Under the pieces are notes generated by a model. The model saw only the letters and a program-made list of their open reading frames with translations, did no database searches and had not been told where the DNA came from. 64,000 bases of DNA, taken from NCBI RefSeq assembly GCF_022399565.1, contig NZ_JAJTUT010000003.1:310001-374000 (forward strand), given 5' to 3'. Each line of letters starts with the position of its first letter. Position 1 is the first letter of the stretch. Source of the DNA: Flavobacterium algicola. Lineage in GTDB: Bacteria > Bacteroidota > Bacteroidia > Flavobacteriales > Flavobacteriaceae. The translations under genes and the position numbers were made by a program. Of the stretch, positions 18,883 through 28,675 are shown one piece after another.

Positions 18883-19182
18883 CTTGTCTATATTTAATGT
18901 TGTTAATAGTTACATGCAAAGATGAATGATTTGTCCTTTTAGAAATTTATAGAATTATTTCAGGTATTTATATAATTATCACTTAATATCACATTTTGTA
19001 ATTTTAAGCACCAAATAATGACTCAAAGGAGGCAATGTATGCAGTAAGCTCAGTCATTTGATAAGTCAGCTATATTAATTGTATTCGAAAATTCGGATAT
19101 TCAAAAATTAGTTTTATAATTATTGAATTTGAAAACTGCAGAAATAAGATTATTTTTTTTATAATTTATGACAAAGAAAAAG
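18883..19182. other. Intergenic, no gene seen
   Basis: About 300 bp of AT-rich sequence upstream of the 56-codon frame and GH13 gene. Apart from the -7-like motif near 18920 on the minus strand I see nothing. Confidence 0.4.
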
Positions 19183-19223
19183 AGGGGTATCATGTAATTT
19201 AATGTTACATGATACCCCTTTTT
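19177..19223. terminator. Terminator of the receiver gene
   Basis: A perfect 15-bp stem (19183-19197 with 19205-19219) with a 7-nt loop. A-run at 19177-19181 gives the T-run on the minus strand; a T-run also follows on the plus strand. Confidence 0.85.
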
Positions 19224-19238
19224 AAAATTGTATTGATA

Positions 19239-19682
19239 TTATTTTATAAGGATAAAGTTATCGAGATCGACTTTGTTATCCTCCCAGTTGATGTCTATAA
19301 CATCTTTAATCATTTTTATTAGATCGTTAAAATTATAAGGTTTAACAGCATAATAATTTGCTCCAAGGGAATGACTTTTTTCGATATCTAATTTATTGGA
19401 ACTTGTGGAATAAATGATGACCGGAAATTGATTTGTACTTGCTTCGTTACGTATTTCTTGTAAAAAATCAAAGCCTGATTTTCTTGGCATGTTTAAATCT
19501 AAAAAAACAACGCCTTTTTTTGATTTATTTTCTTTAATTGAATTGAGAAGGTTTTCTCCGTTTTTATGAATATGTAATTTTACAGATTGATTTGAAGTTT
19601 TGGAAATACTATCTACCGCGTCGTTAAAAAACATTAAATCGTCTTCGTCATCGTCAGCATAAAAGATATTTATTTCATTCAT
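19239..19682 (-). CDS. Single-domain response regulator (CheY/Rcp1-like)
   Basis: 147 aa, one receiver domain and no output domain. Acidic pocket D10-D11-D12, phosphoacceptor D62 in FLDLNMPRKSG, switch Ser/Thr at S92-T93 (IIYSTSS) and conserved K114 (AVKPYNF). The LNMPRKSGFDFL string and length are typical of stand-alone receivers that pair with hybrid or phytochrome-type kinases in Bacteroidota. No kinase is adjacent. It reads in the same direction as the AraC gene 79 bp upstream and may share its transcript. Confidence 0.92.
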   Translation of the reverse strand: MNEINIFYADDDEDDLMFFNDAVDSISKTSNQSVKLHIHKNGENLLNSIKENKSKKGVVFLDLNMPRKSGFDFLQEIRNEASTNQFPVIIYSTSSNKLDIEKSHSLGANYYAVKPYNFNDLIKMIKDVIDINWEDNKVDLDNFILIK

Positions 19683-19761
19683 ATATTTTAAAATTTAGGA
19701 TGTAAAATTATCTTATTTTATTTAATAAAACTTCATTTATTCCAGTTGATGTTTGTAAATT

Positions 19762-20346
19762 TTATTGCTTTTTATTGGCCAAATCTTCATTAAGTTCTTG
19801 AATCGCTTTGCGTCTAATTTTTTTTAAATTTCTAAAATGTGAAGGTGTGAAACTGGTAATTTTTTTGAACTGAGTCGAAAAAGCTGATAGACTGCTAAAA
19901 TTTAATTTTTCGGCTATTTCAGAAAAATTGTATTCTTCGAATAAAATCATTTCCTTGGCTTTTTCCATTTTTAGTAAATTAATGTAATGTACTATTGTAC
20001 AAGTGGTAACATCAGAAAAGGCATTCGATAGGTAATTATAATCTAAATCTAATTCCTTAGTAAGGTAATCAGAAATATTTATTTTTATCGGTTCATCGCT
20101 ATTTACATATCTCAGGCAGGAATTTTTAATTTTTTCAATTAAAATGCCTCCTTTGCTTTCTACTATTTCTAAACCAACTTTCTGAATAATAGAATTTAGT
20201 TTCTGCTTCGTCTCTGCATCAATTTCTTCCTTTATAGTGACTTCGCCAAGATTTACTTTTATTGGGTGTAAATGCAATTCTTCAAGTGCATCTGAAACAA
20301 CTACTTTGCAGCTTTCACATGCCATATTCTTAATGTAAATTTTCAT
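19762..20346 (-). CDS. AraC-family regulator with N-terminal HMA-like CxxC domain
   Basis: 194 aa. The N-terminal ~70 residues (MKIYIKNMACESCKVVVSDAL ...) look like a ferredoxin-fold heavy-metal-associated domain with metal-binding C10-E-S-C13. The C-terminal ~100 residues are an AraC/XylS double helix-turn-helix: LDYNYLSNAFSDVTTCTIVHYI, KAKEMILFEEYNFSEIAEKLNF, LSAFSTQFKKITSFTPSHFR. The usual arabinose-type sensing domain is absent. I infer a metal- or chaperone-responsive regulator. Proteins with this layout occur in Bacteroidota, but I know of no firmly characterised member. Confidence 0.85.
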   Translation of the reverse strand: MKIYIKNMACESCKVVVSDALEELHLHPIKVNLGEVTIKEEIDAETKQKLNSIIQKVGLEIVESKGGILIEKIKNSCLRYVNSDEPIKINISDYLTKELDLDYNYLSNAFSDVTTCTIVHYINLLKMEKAKEMILFEEYNFSEIAEKLNFSSLSAFSTQFKKITSFTPSHFRNLKKIRRKAIQELNEDLANKKQ

Positions 20347-20777
20347 TTGGTTAGGTTTGAAAAAGTCTGTTTTAGGATTTTTTTTGTAAATATATAATTA
20401 TTCATATACAAATATGTTTATTAGTACCGCGTTTTACTTCTTTTAGGTATATAGGGGAGAATAGAGTCAAATTCCTGAAAATAAAATACTACTTAATTCT
20501 TAATCATTGTCAATCTATGTTGTTTTAGATTGAACATTATATTCTAATTTTTGAATTTGGATTTTACTGAAATAACTTATTTGTCTAAATTAAATTGTTG
20601 TCTGCCATTTTCTGCCAGGATAGAAACGGAAAGCCCGCAAGCAGTAAAACGTTGAAAAAATAAATCCCCAAACAGCGACCGGAGGAAGCTCGTATTGGGG
20701 ATTGTATTTTTCTAGTTTTGCTGTGCGGACTTGTAGTGCATAGCCTGAAATAGCAGCCAAATAGGATAACTGATATG
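20347..20777. other. Intergenic region with one strong stem-loop
   Basis: 431 bp without a gene. The first ~250 bp are AT-rich (promoter of the AraC gene on the minus strand). From about 20605 the sequence becomes GC-richer and structured; see the separate stem-loop entry. Confidence 0.5.
20605..20765 (-). ncRNA. Possible structured RNA / terminator element 3' of nudK
   Basis: Perfect 9-bp stem AATCCCCAA (20664-20672) with TTGGGGATT (20696-20704) around a 23-nt loop; on the minus strand a T-rich run follows (20650-20662). It could simply end nudK transcription, but the flanks (ctgccaggatagaaacggaaagcccgc and gctgtgcggacttgtagtgc) are far more GC-rich than the surroundings and look conserved in style. 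Whether it is a free RNA is unproven. Confidence 0.3.
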
Positions 20778-21359
20778 CTATAATCCTAAATTGATTTTGC
20801 CATACTGCAAAAGTAAAATCGTCTTAGCATCTCTTATTTCTCCAGTAGCAATCATGTTATATGCTTTTTCGAATGGCCACTCTAATACCTCGATTTCTTC
20901 TTGCTCATTTTCGAGTCCGCCACCGTCGCTTACTTTCATACTTGCGTCATATTCACCAACGAACAAGTATAAAATTTCTGTTACCGCGCCTGGAGACATA
21001 TAGGTTTCCATTACTTTTTTGACATCTTGAATTCTGTAACCTGTTTCCTCCTCAGTCTCGCGTATGATGCATTGCTCGGGATGATCTGCATCTAATAGTC
21101 CTGCACACACCTCAATTAACATTCCGCTAGGATTTTCATTTAAATAGGAGGGAAGTCTAAATTGTCGCGTAAGTATTACTGTTTTCTTTTCTTTGTTGTA
21201 AAGTAGTATTCCTGCGCCATTTCCACGGTCGTATACTTCTCTATTTTGTGTAATCCAAACTCCTTTTTTATTGAGATAGTTAAAAGTTACTTTGTTTAGT
21301 AGGTAATAGTCGTTTGCTAGAACGTCAGTTTTTTGTATTTTGATATTTGGGTTTTGCAT
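20778..21359 (-). CDS. nudK: NUDIX hydrolase, GDP-mannose pyrophosphatase type
   Basis: 193 aa cytosolic hydrolase of nucleotide sugars (GDP-mannose to GMP and mannose-1-phosphate in E. coli NudK). The Nudix box is GLLDADHPEQCIIRETEEETGY, and the flanking strings VYDRGNGAGILLYN, ILTRQFRLPSYLN, METYMSPGAVTE and GEIRDAKTILLL line up with NudK over nearly its full length (191 aa). The frame is open to 21470, but that extension overlaps the end of purA and its terminator; the ATG at 21359 (MQNPNIKI) is right. Confidence 0.9.
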   Translation of the reverse strand: MQNPNIKIQKTDVLANDYYLLNKVTFNYLNKKGVWITQNREVYDRGNGAGILLYNKEKKTVILTRQFRLPSYLNENPSGMLIEVCAGLLDADHPEQCIIRETEEETGYRIQDVKKVMETYMSPGAVTEILYLFVGEYDASMKVSDGGGLENEQEEIEVLEWPFEKAYNMIATGEIRDAKTILLLQYGKINLGL

Positions 21360-21374
21360 CTTGATTTTTAGGGT

Positions 21375-21403
21375 AAAAAAAACGCTCTGAAGTTCAGAGC
21401 GTT
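21375..21403 (-). terminator. Terminator of purA
   Basis: A perfect 11-bp stem (21381-21391 with 21393-21403) just after the purA stop, with the T-run on the minus strand (A-run 21375-21382). It separates purA from nudK. Confidence 0.85.
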
Positions 21404-21408
21404 TGGTA

Positions 21409-22680
21409 TTATTTAATGATTGTTTGTTTTCTGTCTGGTCCAACAGAGACAATCTTAATAGGCACTTCAACTTCCTTCTCTATGAAGTCAATGTATTCTT
21501 TTAATTCTGCAGGCAACTCATCATAAGTTGTCATACCAGTAAGGTCTTGTTTCCATCCTTTGAACTCTTTGTAAACAGGAGTTACATTTTCTGGCTCAAT
21601 ATTGTATGGGAAATGTTGAATGTCTTTTCCTTTATAATTGTAAGAAGTACAAACTTTTAATGTTTCGAATCCTGAAAGAACATCGCCTTTCATCATCATT
21701 AATTGTGTTACTCCATTTACTTGAATAGCATATTTTAAAGCTACGATGTCTAACCATCCGCAACGTCTTTGTCTTCCTGTTACAGATCCAAATTCGTTAC
21801 CTACTTTAGCCATAGTTGAACCATCTTCGTCAAAAAGTTCTGTTGGGAATGGTCCACTACCTACACGAGTAACATAAGCTTTAAAAATTCCGTAAACTTC
21901 TTTGATTTTGTTAGGAGCAATTCCTAAACCAGTACAAGCTCCAGCAGCGGTAGTATTAGAAGAAGTTACAAATGGATAAGTCCCAAAGTCAACATCTAAT
22001 AAAGATCCTTGAGCTCCTTCACATAAGATTGCTTTACCTGCTTTTTGAGCTTGGTGCATGTATTCTTCACTGTCGATGAAGTCTAATTTTTTGATTTCTT
22101 CGATAGATTCAAAAAACTCAGCTTCTAATTCTTCTAAGTTGTATTCTAATTCAACACCATGGAATTTAATCATAGCCTCATGCTTGTCAGCAAGGGCGCG
22201 GTATCTTTCTTTAAAATCTTCTAGTTCAATATCACCAACTCTAAGTCCATTTCTACCCGTTTTGTCCATGTATGTTGGTCCAATTCCTTTAAGCGTAGAA
22301 CCAATTTTAGCTTTACCTTTTGAAGCTTCAGAAGCTGCATCAAGTAAACGGTGCGTAGGCAAGATTAAATGTGCTTTTCTAGAAATAATTAATTTCTTTT
22401 TGATATCGATATTGAACTTAGCCAATCCTTCGATCTCTTTTTGGAAAACAACTGGGTCAATTACAACTCCGTTTCCAATCACATTTACCGCAGTTTTATG
22501 AAAAATTCCAGAAGGGATTGTTCTCAATACGTGTTTTATTCCGTCAAATTCTAAAGTATGTCCTGCGTTTGGACCTCCTTGGAAACGAGCAATAATGTCG
22601 TAATTTGAGGTAAGAACGTCAACAATTTTTCCTTTTCCTTCATCTCCCCATTGTAATCCTAGTAATAAATCTACGGTCAT
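21409..22680 (-). CDS. purA: Adenylosuccinate synthetase
   Basis: 423 aa cytosolic GTP-dependent ligase forming adenylosuccinate from IMP and aspartate, first committed step to AMP. The GTP-binding loop is GLQWGDEGKGK near the N-terminus; GPNAGHTL, the IGSTLKGIGPTYMDK switch, CEGAQGSLLDVDFGTYPFVTSSNT and VTGRQRRCGWLD are family signatures. Length is normal. It follows fur by 88 bp on the same strand, with the guanosine-alarmone synthetase gene upstream of both, an arrangement that puts purine and stress control together. Confidence 0.97.
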   Translation of the reverse strand: MTVDLLLGLQWGDEGKGKIVDVLTSNYDIIARFQGGPNAGHTLEFDGIKHVLRTIPSGIFHKTAVNVIGNGVVIDPVVFQKEIEGLAKFNIDIKKKLIISRKAHLILPTHRLLDAASEASKGKAKIGSTLKGIGPTYMDKTGRNGLRVGDIELEDFKERYRALADKHEAMIKFHGVELEYNLEELEAEFFESIEEIKKLDFIDSEEYMHQAQKAGKAILCEGAQGSLLDVDFGTYPFVTSSNTTAAGACTGLGIAPNKIKEVYGIFKAYVTRVGSGPFPTELFDEDGSTMAKVGNEFGSVTGRQRRCGWLDIVALKYAIQVNGVTQLMMMKGDVLSGFETLKVCTSYNYKGKDIQHFPYNIEPENVTPVYKEFKGWKQDLTGMTTYDELPAELKEYIDFIEKEVEVPIKIVSVGPDRKQTIIK

Positions 22681-22768
22681 TTTAATTTCTTTATTAAATC
22701 GTTAATCTGTTTTGGTGGTCAGACACAGTTAGGCGCGACCTTTTATATAAACTAAATATTTCTTATAA

Positions 22769-23281
22769 TTATTTTTCTTCTTCCTTATTAATAGTTTCTT
22801 CAACTATAATAGCAGCCTCTTCGATTTTTGGTTTTCTTTTGGCTCCGTAAAAGTACAAGGAATGATTGGTTATATCTACATCAAAAATCTCTTCAATGGT
22901 TTTTTTAATGATTTGGATTCTAGGATCACAAAATTCTACTACCTCGCCCGTATCGGTCATAATTAAATGATCGTGTTGCTTGTCAAAATAAGATTTTTCG
23001 TAATGCGCTTGATTTTGTCCAAATTGATGTTTACGAACTAAGGCACAATCCAAGAGTAATTCAATCGTGTTGTATAAGGTAGCACGACTCACACGGTAGT
23101 TTTTGTTTTTCATCTTGATGTATAGATTCTCTACATCAAAATGTTCTTCACTATCGTAAATTTCCTGGAGGATAGCATAACGTTCTGGCGTTTTTCTATG
23201 TCCTTTGTTTTCAAGATACATTGTAAAAACATTTTTTACAATTTCTTGGTTTTTGTTGTTATCTGTGGAAATGAGTGTCAT
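22769..23281 (-). CDS. Fur-family metalloregulator
   Basis: 170 aa. N-terminal winged helix with [32 protein letters not shown] and [18 protein letters not shown], then a dimerisation/metal domain with [23 protein letters not shown] (metal-type His-Asp-His). Lacking the paired CxxC structural zinc sites of classical Fur, it could be a PerR- or Fur-like member; the metal cannot be assigned. A TTG-initiated frame extends 3 codons to 23290; ATG 23281 (MTLISTDNN) is preferred. It is divergent from nothing and lies between relA/spoT and purA in one direction. Confidence 0.9.
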   Translation of the reverse strand: MTLISTDNNKNQEIVKNVFTMYLENKGHRKTPERYAILQEIYDSEEHFDVENLYIKMKNKNYRVSRATLYNTIELLLDCALVRKHQFGQNQAHYEKSYFDKQHDHLIMTDTGEVVEFCDPRIQIIKKTIEEIFDVDITNHSLYFYGAKRKPKIEEAAIIVEETINKEEEK

Positions 23282-23454
23282 ATTCGGCAAAGATAAATTA
23301 TTATTTTAATAGTTCCCTAGGATTGAATTTAATTTTGTGAATTTCGAATAAAAAGCGCTAAGAATTAGCGATATATCAATTTTTAACAAATGTTTATTAT
23401 TCTCGAAAGTTCAACGCTATTTCATCAGAACTCTTATTATTAAATTGATTATTA

Positions 23455-25674
23455 CTAATTGGTGTAAACACGTGTTACTTTGTCAACGCCATCGATTTTT
23501 TTGATGTTGTCGATTAATTTTTTCAAAATACTATTGTTTTGAACGATCACAATTACTTGTCCTTTAAACAATCCTGCATCACCGCTTAGTGAGATACTTT
23601 GAATATTTACATTCATATTGTTAGAGATTACTTTGGTTAATTCATTGGTCAGTCCTTTTGTATCCATACCTGTAATATTTAACATGGCCTTAAATTCTTG
23701 ACGACTTGAATCAATCCATTTCGCCGGCATGATGCGATAAGCGTAATTTGATTGCAGTGAAATTGCGTTCGGACAATCTTTCTTATGCACTTTTATTCCC
23801 TCGTTTATTGTAACAAATCCAAATACATCGTCCCCTGGAATTGGGTTACAGCAAGCTGATAATTTATAGTCGAGTTTGTCTTGCTCTTTACCAAACACCA
23901 ACATATCGTAATTGTGATTTAGAATATGCTTGTGGATGTCTGGAGAGGCTGTCTTCTCGGTACGTTTAATTTTATTTTTAAAAAAATTAATTAACGTATT
24001 TCCTTTTTGTGCGGCGTAGTCCTTTAATTGTTGGTTTTCTATGGATCCCATTCCTACGCGGTAAAATAAATCCAAACTCGTTTTGAGGTTAAAAAAGTTA
24101 ACCAGTTCATTTACCGTAGTCTCATTAAGATTTACTTTAAGATGTTTCAGTTTACGAGTAAGCAGTTCTTTCCCGTGTTCTGCGATTTTCTTGGTATTTT
24201 CATTAAGAACATTCTTAATCTTCGTCTTCGCTCTAGATGTGGTTACATAATCGAGCCAGTTGGCAGTAGGTTTTTGATTGGGTGAAGTAATAATTTCTAC
24301 CTGATCTCCACTTTTTAACTCATAATTTAAGGGAACAAGTTTACCATTAACACGAGTACCTCGCGTCGTAATTCCGATTTCAGAGTGAATACTAAATGCA
24401 AAATCTAGTGATGTTGCTCCTTTGGGCAATGATTTAATATCTCCCTTTGGTGTAAAAATATAAATTTCCTTAGAGTACAGATTCATTTTGAAATCCTCAA
24501 CAAAATCTACCGCATTTGATGCGGCATTTTCTATTGCTTCTCTCAATAGATTAAGCCATACGTCCAAACCATGCTCTTCGTCGCCACCATTTTTATATTT
24601 ATAATGAGCAGCATATCCTTTTTCTGCAATTTCGTCCATTCGCTCGCTACGCACTTGTACTTCTACCCAGCGACCTTTTGGTCCCATCACAGTAATATGT
24701 AAGGCTTCATAACCAGTAGACTTTGGAGATGAAATCCAGTCGCGCAAACGACTTGGACTAGGTCTATAGTGGTCGGTTACTATCGAATAAATTTTCCAAG
24801 CGATAAACTTTTCGTCGTGCGGAATTGATTTGTAAACGATACGTAAGGCAAATTTATCATAGACTTGATCGAAGCCTACATTTTGCGCTTGCATCTTTTT
24901 TCGAATCGAATAAATAGATTTAGGGCGTCCCTTGATGATGTAATCCAAGCCTTCTTCATCCAGCGAGGTTTTTAAGACAGCAGAGATGTCTTTTATATAG
25001 TTGTCCTGCTGCTCTTTAGTCTCTTTTATCTTGCTTACTATCTCATTATAAATAGTAGGTTCTGTATATTTTAATCCTAAATCTTCAAGTTTAGTTTTTA
25101 TATTATAAAGTCCGAGACGATGGGCTAGAGGAGCATAGATGTATAATGTTTCAGATGCTATTTTTTCTTGTTTATAATCGTCCATCGAGTCCATAGTTTG
25201 CATATTGTGCAACCTATCGGCAAGTTTGATCAAAATTACGCGTACATCATCATTAAGCGTGAGGATCATCTTTCTGAAATTCTCTGCTTGCATCGAAATT
25301 TTAGTGTCCTTTTGTACTAGAGATATTTTAGTCAGTCCTTCAACCAACTGCGCAACCTTGGGATTGAACATTTGCTCAATATCCTTTACTGTAATAGGAG
25401 TATCTTCTACAACGTCGTGCATTAATGCTGCAGCAATAGAAGTAGCACCCAAACCAATTTCTGAGGCAACAATTTTTGCTACCGCAATAGGATGAAATAT
25501 ATAAGCTTCCCCTGATTTTCGGCGTTGCTCCTTGTGTGCATCAACAGCTACATCAAATGCTTTTCGTATCAGTTTTTTATCTTCAGTAGATAATGTTTGG
25601 TAACTTATACGCAGTAATTCTTTGTATTCTTGAGCAATTGCCTTATTTTCTTTTTCGATGTCTATTTCTATCAT
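23455..25674 (-). CDS. Bifunctional (p)ppGpp synthetase/hydrolase RelA/SpoT
   Basis: 739 aa stringent-response enzyme. HD hydrolase domain with HPIAVAKIVA, ALMHDVVEDT and KLADRLHNMQTM (metal-binding HD intact, so hydrolysis is likely); synthetase domain with RPKSIYSIRKKM, RIVYKS and YEALHITVMGPKGRWVEVQVRS; TGS domain (IYIFTPKGDIKSLPKGATSLDFAF); zinc-finger-like CCNPIPGDDVFGFVT; and a C-terminal ACT domain. The single long RSH of Bacteroidota. Two in-frame ATGs (25689, 25674); the second gives the MIEIDIEKEN start usual for the family. Confidence 0.95.
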   Translation of the reverse strand: MIEIDIEKENKAIAQEYKELLRISYQTLSTEDKKLIRKAFDVAVDAHKEQRRKSGEAYIFHPIAVAKIVASEIGLGATSIAAALMHDVVEDTPITVKDIEQMFNPKVAQLVEGLTKISLVQKDTKISMQAENFRKMILTLNDDVRVILIKLADRLHNMQTMDSMDDYKQEKIASETLYIYAPLAHRLGLYNIKTKLEDLGLKYTEPTIYNEIVSKIKETKEQQDNYIKDISAVLKTSLDEEGLDYIIKGRPKSIYSIRKKMQAQNVGFDQVYDKFALRIVYKSIPHDEKFIAWKIYSIVTDHYRPSPSRLRDWISSPKSTGYEALHITVMGPKGRWVEVQVRSERMDEIAEKGYAAHYKYKNGGDEEHGLDVWLNLLREAIENAASNAVDFVEDFKMNLYSKEIYIFTPKGDIKSLPKGATSLDFAFSIHSEIGITTRGTRVNGKLVPLNYELKSGDQVEIITSPNQKPTANWLDYVTTSRAKTKIKNVLNENTKKIAEHGKELLTRKLKHLKVNLNETTVNELVNFFNLKTSLDLFYRVGMGSIENQQLKDYAAQKGNTLINFFKNKIKRTEKTASPDIHKHILNHNYDMLVFGKEQDKLDYKLSACCNPIPGDDVFGFVTINEGIKVHKKDCPNAISLQSNYAYRIMPAKWIDSSRQEFKAMLNITGMDTKGLTNELTKVISNNMNVNIQSISLSGDAGLFKGQVIVIVQNNSILKKLIDNIKKIDGVDKVTRVYTN

Positions 25675-25937
25675 AACTGGGGTGTTCATTCTCTAAAAAT
25701 AAGTATAAGTTAGCATATATGCAAGCGAATTGTAGCCCTAATTATAAAGCAATTATTAGAGCAATATTAAGCTATACAGGTCAATTGGATAGCTCTTTTT
25801 GCAATGAAAATTAATTCATTTGCAAAACAAGATTGATTTAAACTAAAAAAAAACAGAAGATGAAAACGACACGAAAATAAGCAAGTAGTTTACTGAGAGT
25901 AACTTAACTCTTTTAACTCTTTGTCTTAACAGCCAAT

Positions 25938-26723
25938 TTAAAAACCACGTTGTCTTTTGGCTTCAAAAATTAAGATCGCAGCAGCAACAGAAACATTCAT
26001 ACTGTCAATCTCTCCTTGCATTGGTATGATAATATTTTGCGTAGCAGCATCTCGCCATTCTTGTGTGAGTCCTGTCGCCTCAGTACCAACTACAAGCGCC
26101 GTGGGAGTGGTAAAATCTTGAGTGTGATAAGATGTAGAATTCTGTAAGGTTGCGCAATAAAAATTAATCTTTTTTTGCTGTAAAAAGTTAATGATTTCGG
26201 CTGTAGTTCCTGTTGCAATTTGATTGGTAAACAAACAGCCAACGCTAGAGCGCACAATATTTGGATTGTATAAATCACTTTTTGGATTTGCAATGATCAC
26301 AGCGTCTAAATTTGCTGCATCTGCAGTGCGTAACAAAGCTCCTATGTTTCCCGGTTTTTCTGGGGCTTCAGCGATTAAGATAAGTGGATTTTCAGATAGC
26401 TTTAAATCAGATAAATTCATAGATTTTATTTCGGCAACGGCCAATATACCTTCTGTAGTGTCGCGATACGCTAACTTTTGAAAGATATCTTTATTAATCT
26501 CAATAAAATCAGCAGCTTTAACCACTTTTTGAGCTTCTGTCTCCGAACAAATTTCAGGGAAAAACAATACGGTTTGTATGCTGTAACCACCTTTGATAGC
26601 AATTTCGATTTCTCTCTTTCCCTCAATAATAAATGTACCAGTCTGCTTGCGGGTTTTGGCTTTTTCCTGCAATAAAACAAGTGATTTTATGTAAGGATTC
26701 TGGATAGAGGTAATTTGCTTCAA
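25938..26723 (-). CDS. SPOUT (TrmH/SpoU) RNA 2'-O-methyltransferase
   Basis: 261 aa. N-terminal RNA-binding substrate domain (QNPYIKSLVLLQEKAKTRKQTGTFIIEGKREIEIA) followed by a SPOUT knot with the three motifs APEKPGNIGALLRTADAANLDAVI, VVGTEATGL and IPMQGEIDSMNVSVAAAILIFEA. It methylates a ribose 2'-OH in rRNA or tRNA (RlmB/TrmH/AviRb-like); the target is not predictable. ATG at 26723. Downstream 248 bp to relA/spoT have no gene. Confidence 0.9.
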   Translation of the reverse strand: MKQITSIQNPYIKSLVLLQEKAKTRKQTGTFIIEGKREIEIAIKGGYSIQTVLFFPEICSETEAQKVVKAADFIEINKDIFQKLAYRDTTEGILAVAEIKSMNLSDLKLSENPLILIAEAPEKPGNIGALLRTADAANLDAVIIANPKSDLYNPNIVRSSVGCLFTNQIATGTTAEIINFLQQKKINFYCATLQNSTSYHTQDFTTPTALVVGTEATGLTQEWRDAATQNIIIPMQGEIDSMNVSVAAAILIFEAKRQRGF

Positions 26724-26953
26724 TTGTTGCTATTTATAGTTTATGTTGTATCCTCAAGTAGATCTCAGGTATTTTATGTATTATTTAAAGACACTTAATG
26801 CCTCTTAAAAATTAATGAGGAGTTTTAAGAGGGCTAAGATACTATAGATTTTTTTAATTTAAAATACATTCCTGAGATGGCTTGCGAAATAGGGAACATT
26901 ATGCTTTTAATTTTCTACTTTTGCACTTTTAAAATCGATTCTAATTTTGTTGT

Positions 26954-27556
26954 ATGTTTTATTTAATTCAAATTATTGGTGTTTTGGCTTTCTCAATGTC
27001 TGGCGCATTAACAGCAATGAACAAAAGAATGGATATTTTTGGTATTTTTATTATCGCTTTTGTTACAGCTTTGGGTGGTGGAACACTGAGAGATGTATTA
27101 ATTGGTAAGACCCCAGTGGGTTGGATGGAAGATTTAACTTATGTGAATTTTGTTATTGCAGGTTTTGTCTTGGCGATCATTTTTAGAAAAAAACTAGAAC
27201 ACTTAAGAGTCTCCCTTTTCTTATTTGATACAATTGGTCTTGGCGTTTTTACCTTAATTGGTATTGAAAAAGGTATTAGCGTAGGATTGCATCCTGTAAT
27301 TTGTATTGCGATAGGTACAATGACAGCTTGTTTTGGTGGTGTTATTCGTGATATTTTATGTAATGAGATTCCGGTGATCTTTAGAAAAGAAGTTTATGCA
27401 ACTATTTGCATTTTTGGAGGTATCGTATACTTTGGATTAAAAACATTCAATTTAAATGATGATATTTTATATCTAATAACTTCGTCGATAATTATTTCGA
27501 TTCGATTAATGGCTGTAAAATTCAAGTGGGCGTTACCTACATTACAGCACAAATAA
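26954..27556 (+). CDS. TRIC/UPF0126 family cation channel (YicG-like)
   Basis: 200 aa, seven hydrophobic segments formed by two UPF0126 repeats. The first repeat has FSMSGALTAMNKRMDIFGIFIIAFVTALGGGTLRDVLIG and the second GTMTACFGGVIRDILCNEIPVIFRKEVYA; each carries the GGG/GG-xx-RD glycine motif of trimeric intracellular cation channels. It acts in the inner membrane, conducting monovalent cations. A -7-like TACTTTTG lies at 26916-26923, 30 bp before the ATG. Confidence 0.9.
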   Translation: MFYLIQIIGVLAFSMSGALTAMNKRMDIFGIFIIAFVTALGGGTLRDVLIGKTPVGWMEDLTYVNFVIAGFVLAIIFRKKLEHLRVSLFLFDTIGLGVFTLIGIEKGISVGLHPVICIAIGTMTACFGGVIRDILCNEIPVIFRKEVYATICIFGGIVYFGLKTFNLNDDILYLITSSIIISIRLMAVKFKWALPTLQHK

Positions 27557-27724
27557 ATCTTTTATTACTGCACATTACTTTTGAAAATAGAAGATTTCTT
27601 TAAAAGTCTACCACAGCAAACTATTCAAATTCAATTATTCGATATTGTAAATAAGTGAATTTGTATTTTAATTTATAAAATCGATAAAAAGTCTTATTTT
27701 CACAGCCTAATAGATAATAAGGAC

Positions 27725-28675
27725 GTGAATCATTACGAAATAACTCAATATCAAAATAGCAATTACAAGCAATGGAATGACTTTGTGTCGCTAGCTAAAA
27801 ATGCTACCTTCTTATTCCATCGTGACTTTATAGAATACCACAAACAGCGTTTTGACGATTGCTCGTTAATGATTTATAAGCAAAATAAATTAGTCGCCCT
27901 TGTTCCTGCCAATCGGCTAGAGGACGAATTGCATTCTCATCAAGGCTTAACTTACGGTGGAATATTATATAAAGCAGCTGTGAAAGGTGAACAAGTCGAA
28001 GAAATAATCGATGCCATTTTAAGGTACCTGAAAGAAATTGGAATTAAATCTTTTTATCTAAAGCAAATCCCAGCGTTTTATTCTTCTATTGGTAATGATG
28101 AAACTGACTTCTTTTTATTTAAAAAAGGAGCTGTTTTATACCGAAAAGAAATGAATCTGGGGATAAATCTTAATTTGCCTTTATCTATTTCAAATAGTAA
28201 GTTAAAACATTTTCGAAAAGTCGAAAGACTTGGTTTGGAAATCGAAGAGAATTCTGAATTTGATCCTTTTTGGGAACTTGTTTTAGAACCTCGCTTACAA
28301 TCTAAACATCAAGCCAAACCAGTTCATTCGTTATCAGAAATTAAGTTTTTAAAAAGTCAGTTTCCTAATAATATTATTCAGTATAACGTGTATTGTGAAA
28401 GTGAAATTATTGGCGGAATAACAATATTCAAAACCGATACAGTTGTCAAGTCACAATATGGTGCTACTACGATAAAGGGCGAACAATTGAGAGCAATGGA
28501 TTATTTATTTATAAAATTGATCGAAAAATATATTAGTGAAGGAATTTTCTTTTTTGACATGGGTATTGTAGGTGAAAAAAATGAGAAAGGATACAATCCC
28601 GGTTTGCTCAAACAAAAAGAAGAATTAGGCTGCTCTATTTACAATCAAGATTTTTATAAGTTGGAGGTACTATGA
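27725..28675 (+). CDS. GNAT/FemAB-like acyltransferase of a sugar operon
   Basis: 316 aa with a GTG start (V/M-N-H-Y-E-I); no ATG occurs for 18 codons. The C-terminal part matches FemAB-type GNAT folds: [64 protein letters not shown], and [27 protein letters not shown]. It likely acylates an amino sugar made by the neighbouring transaminase. Its stop overlaps the next start by 4 bp (ATGA), so translation is coupled to the DegT gene. Exact substrate unknown. Confidence 0.75.
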   Translation: MNHYEITQYQNSNYKQWNDFVSLAKNATFLFHRDFIEYHKQRFDDCSLMIYKQNKLVALVPANRLEDELHSHQGLTYGGILYKAAVKGEQVEEIIDAILRYLKEIGIKSFYLKQIPAFYSSIGNDETDFFLFKKGAVLYRKEMNLGINLNLPLSISNSKLKHFRKVERLGLEIEENSEFDPFWELVLEPRLQSKHQAKPVHSLSEIKFLKSQFPNNIIQYNVYCESEIIGGITIFKTDTVVKSQYGATTIKGEQLRAMDYLFIKLIEKYISEGIFFFDMGIVGEKNEKGYNPGLLKQKEELGCSIYNQDFYKLEVL

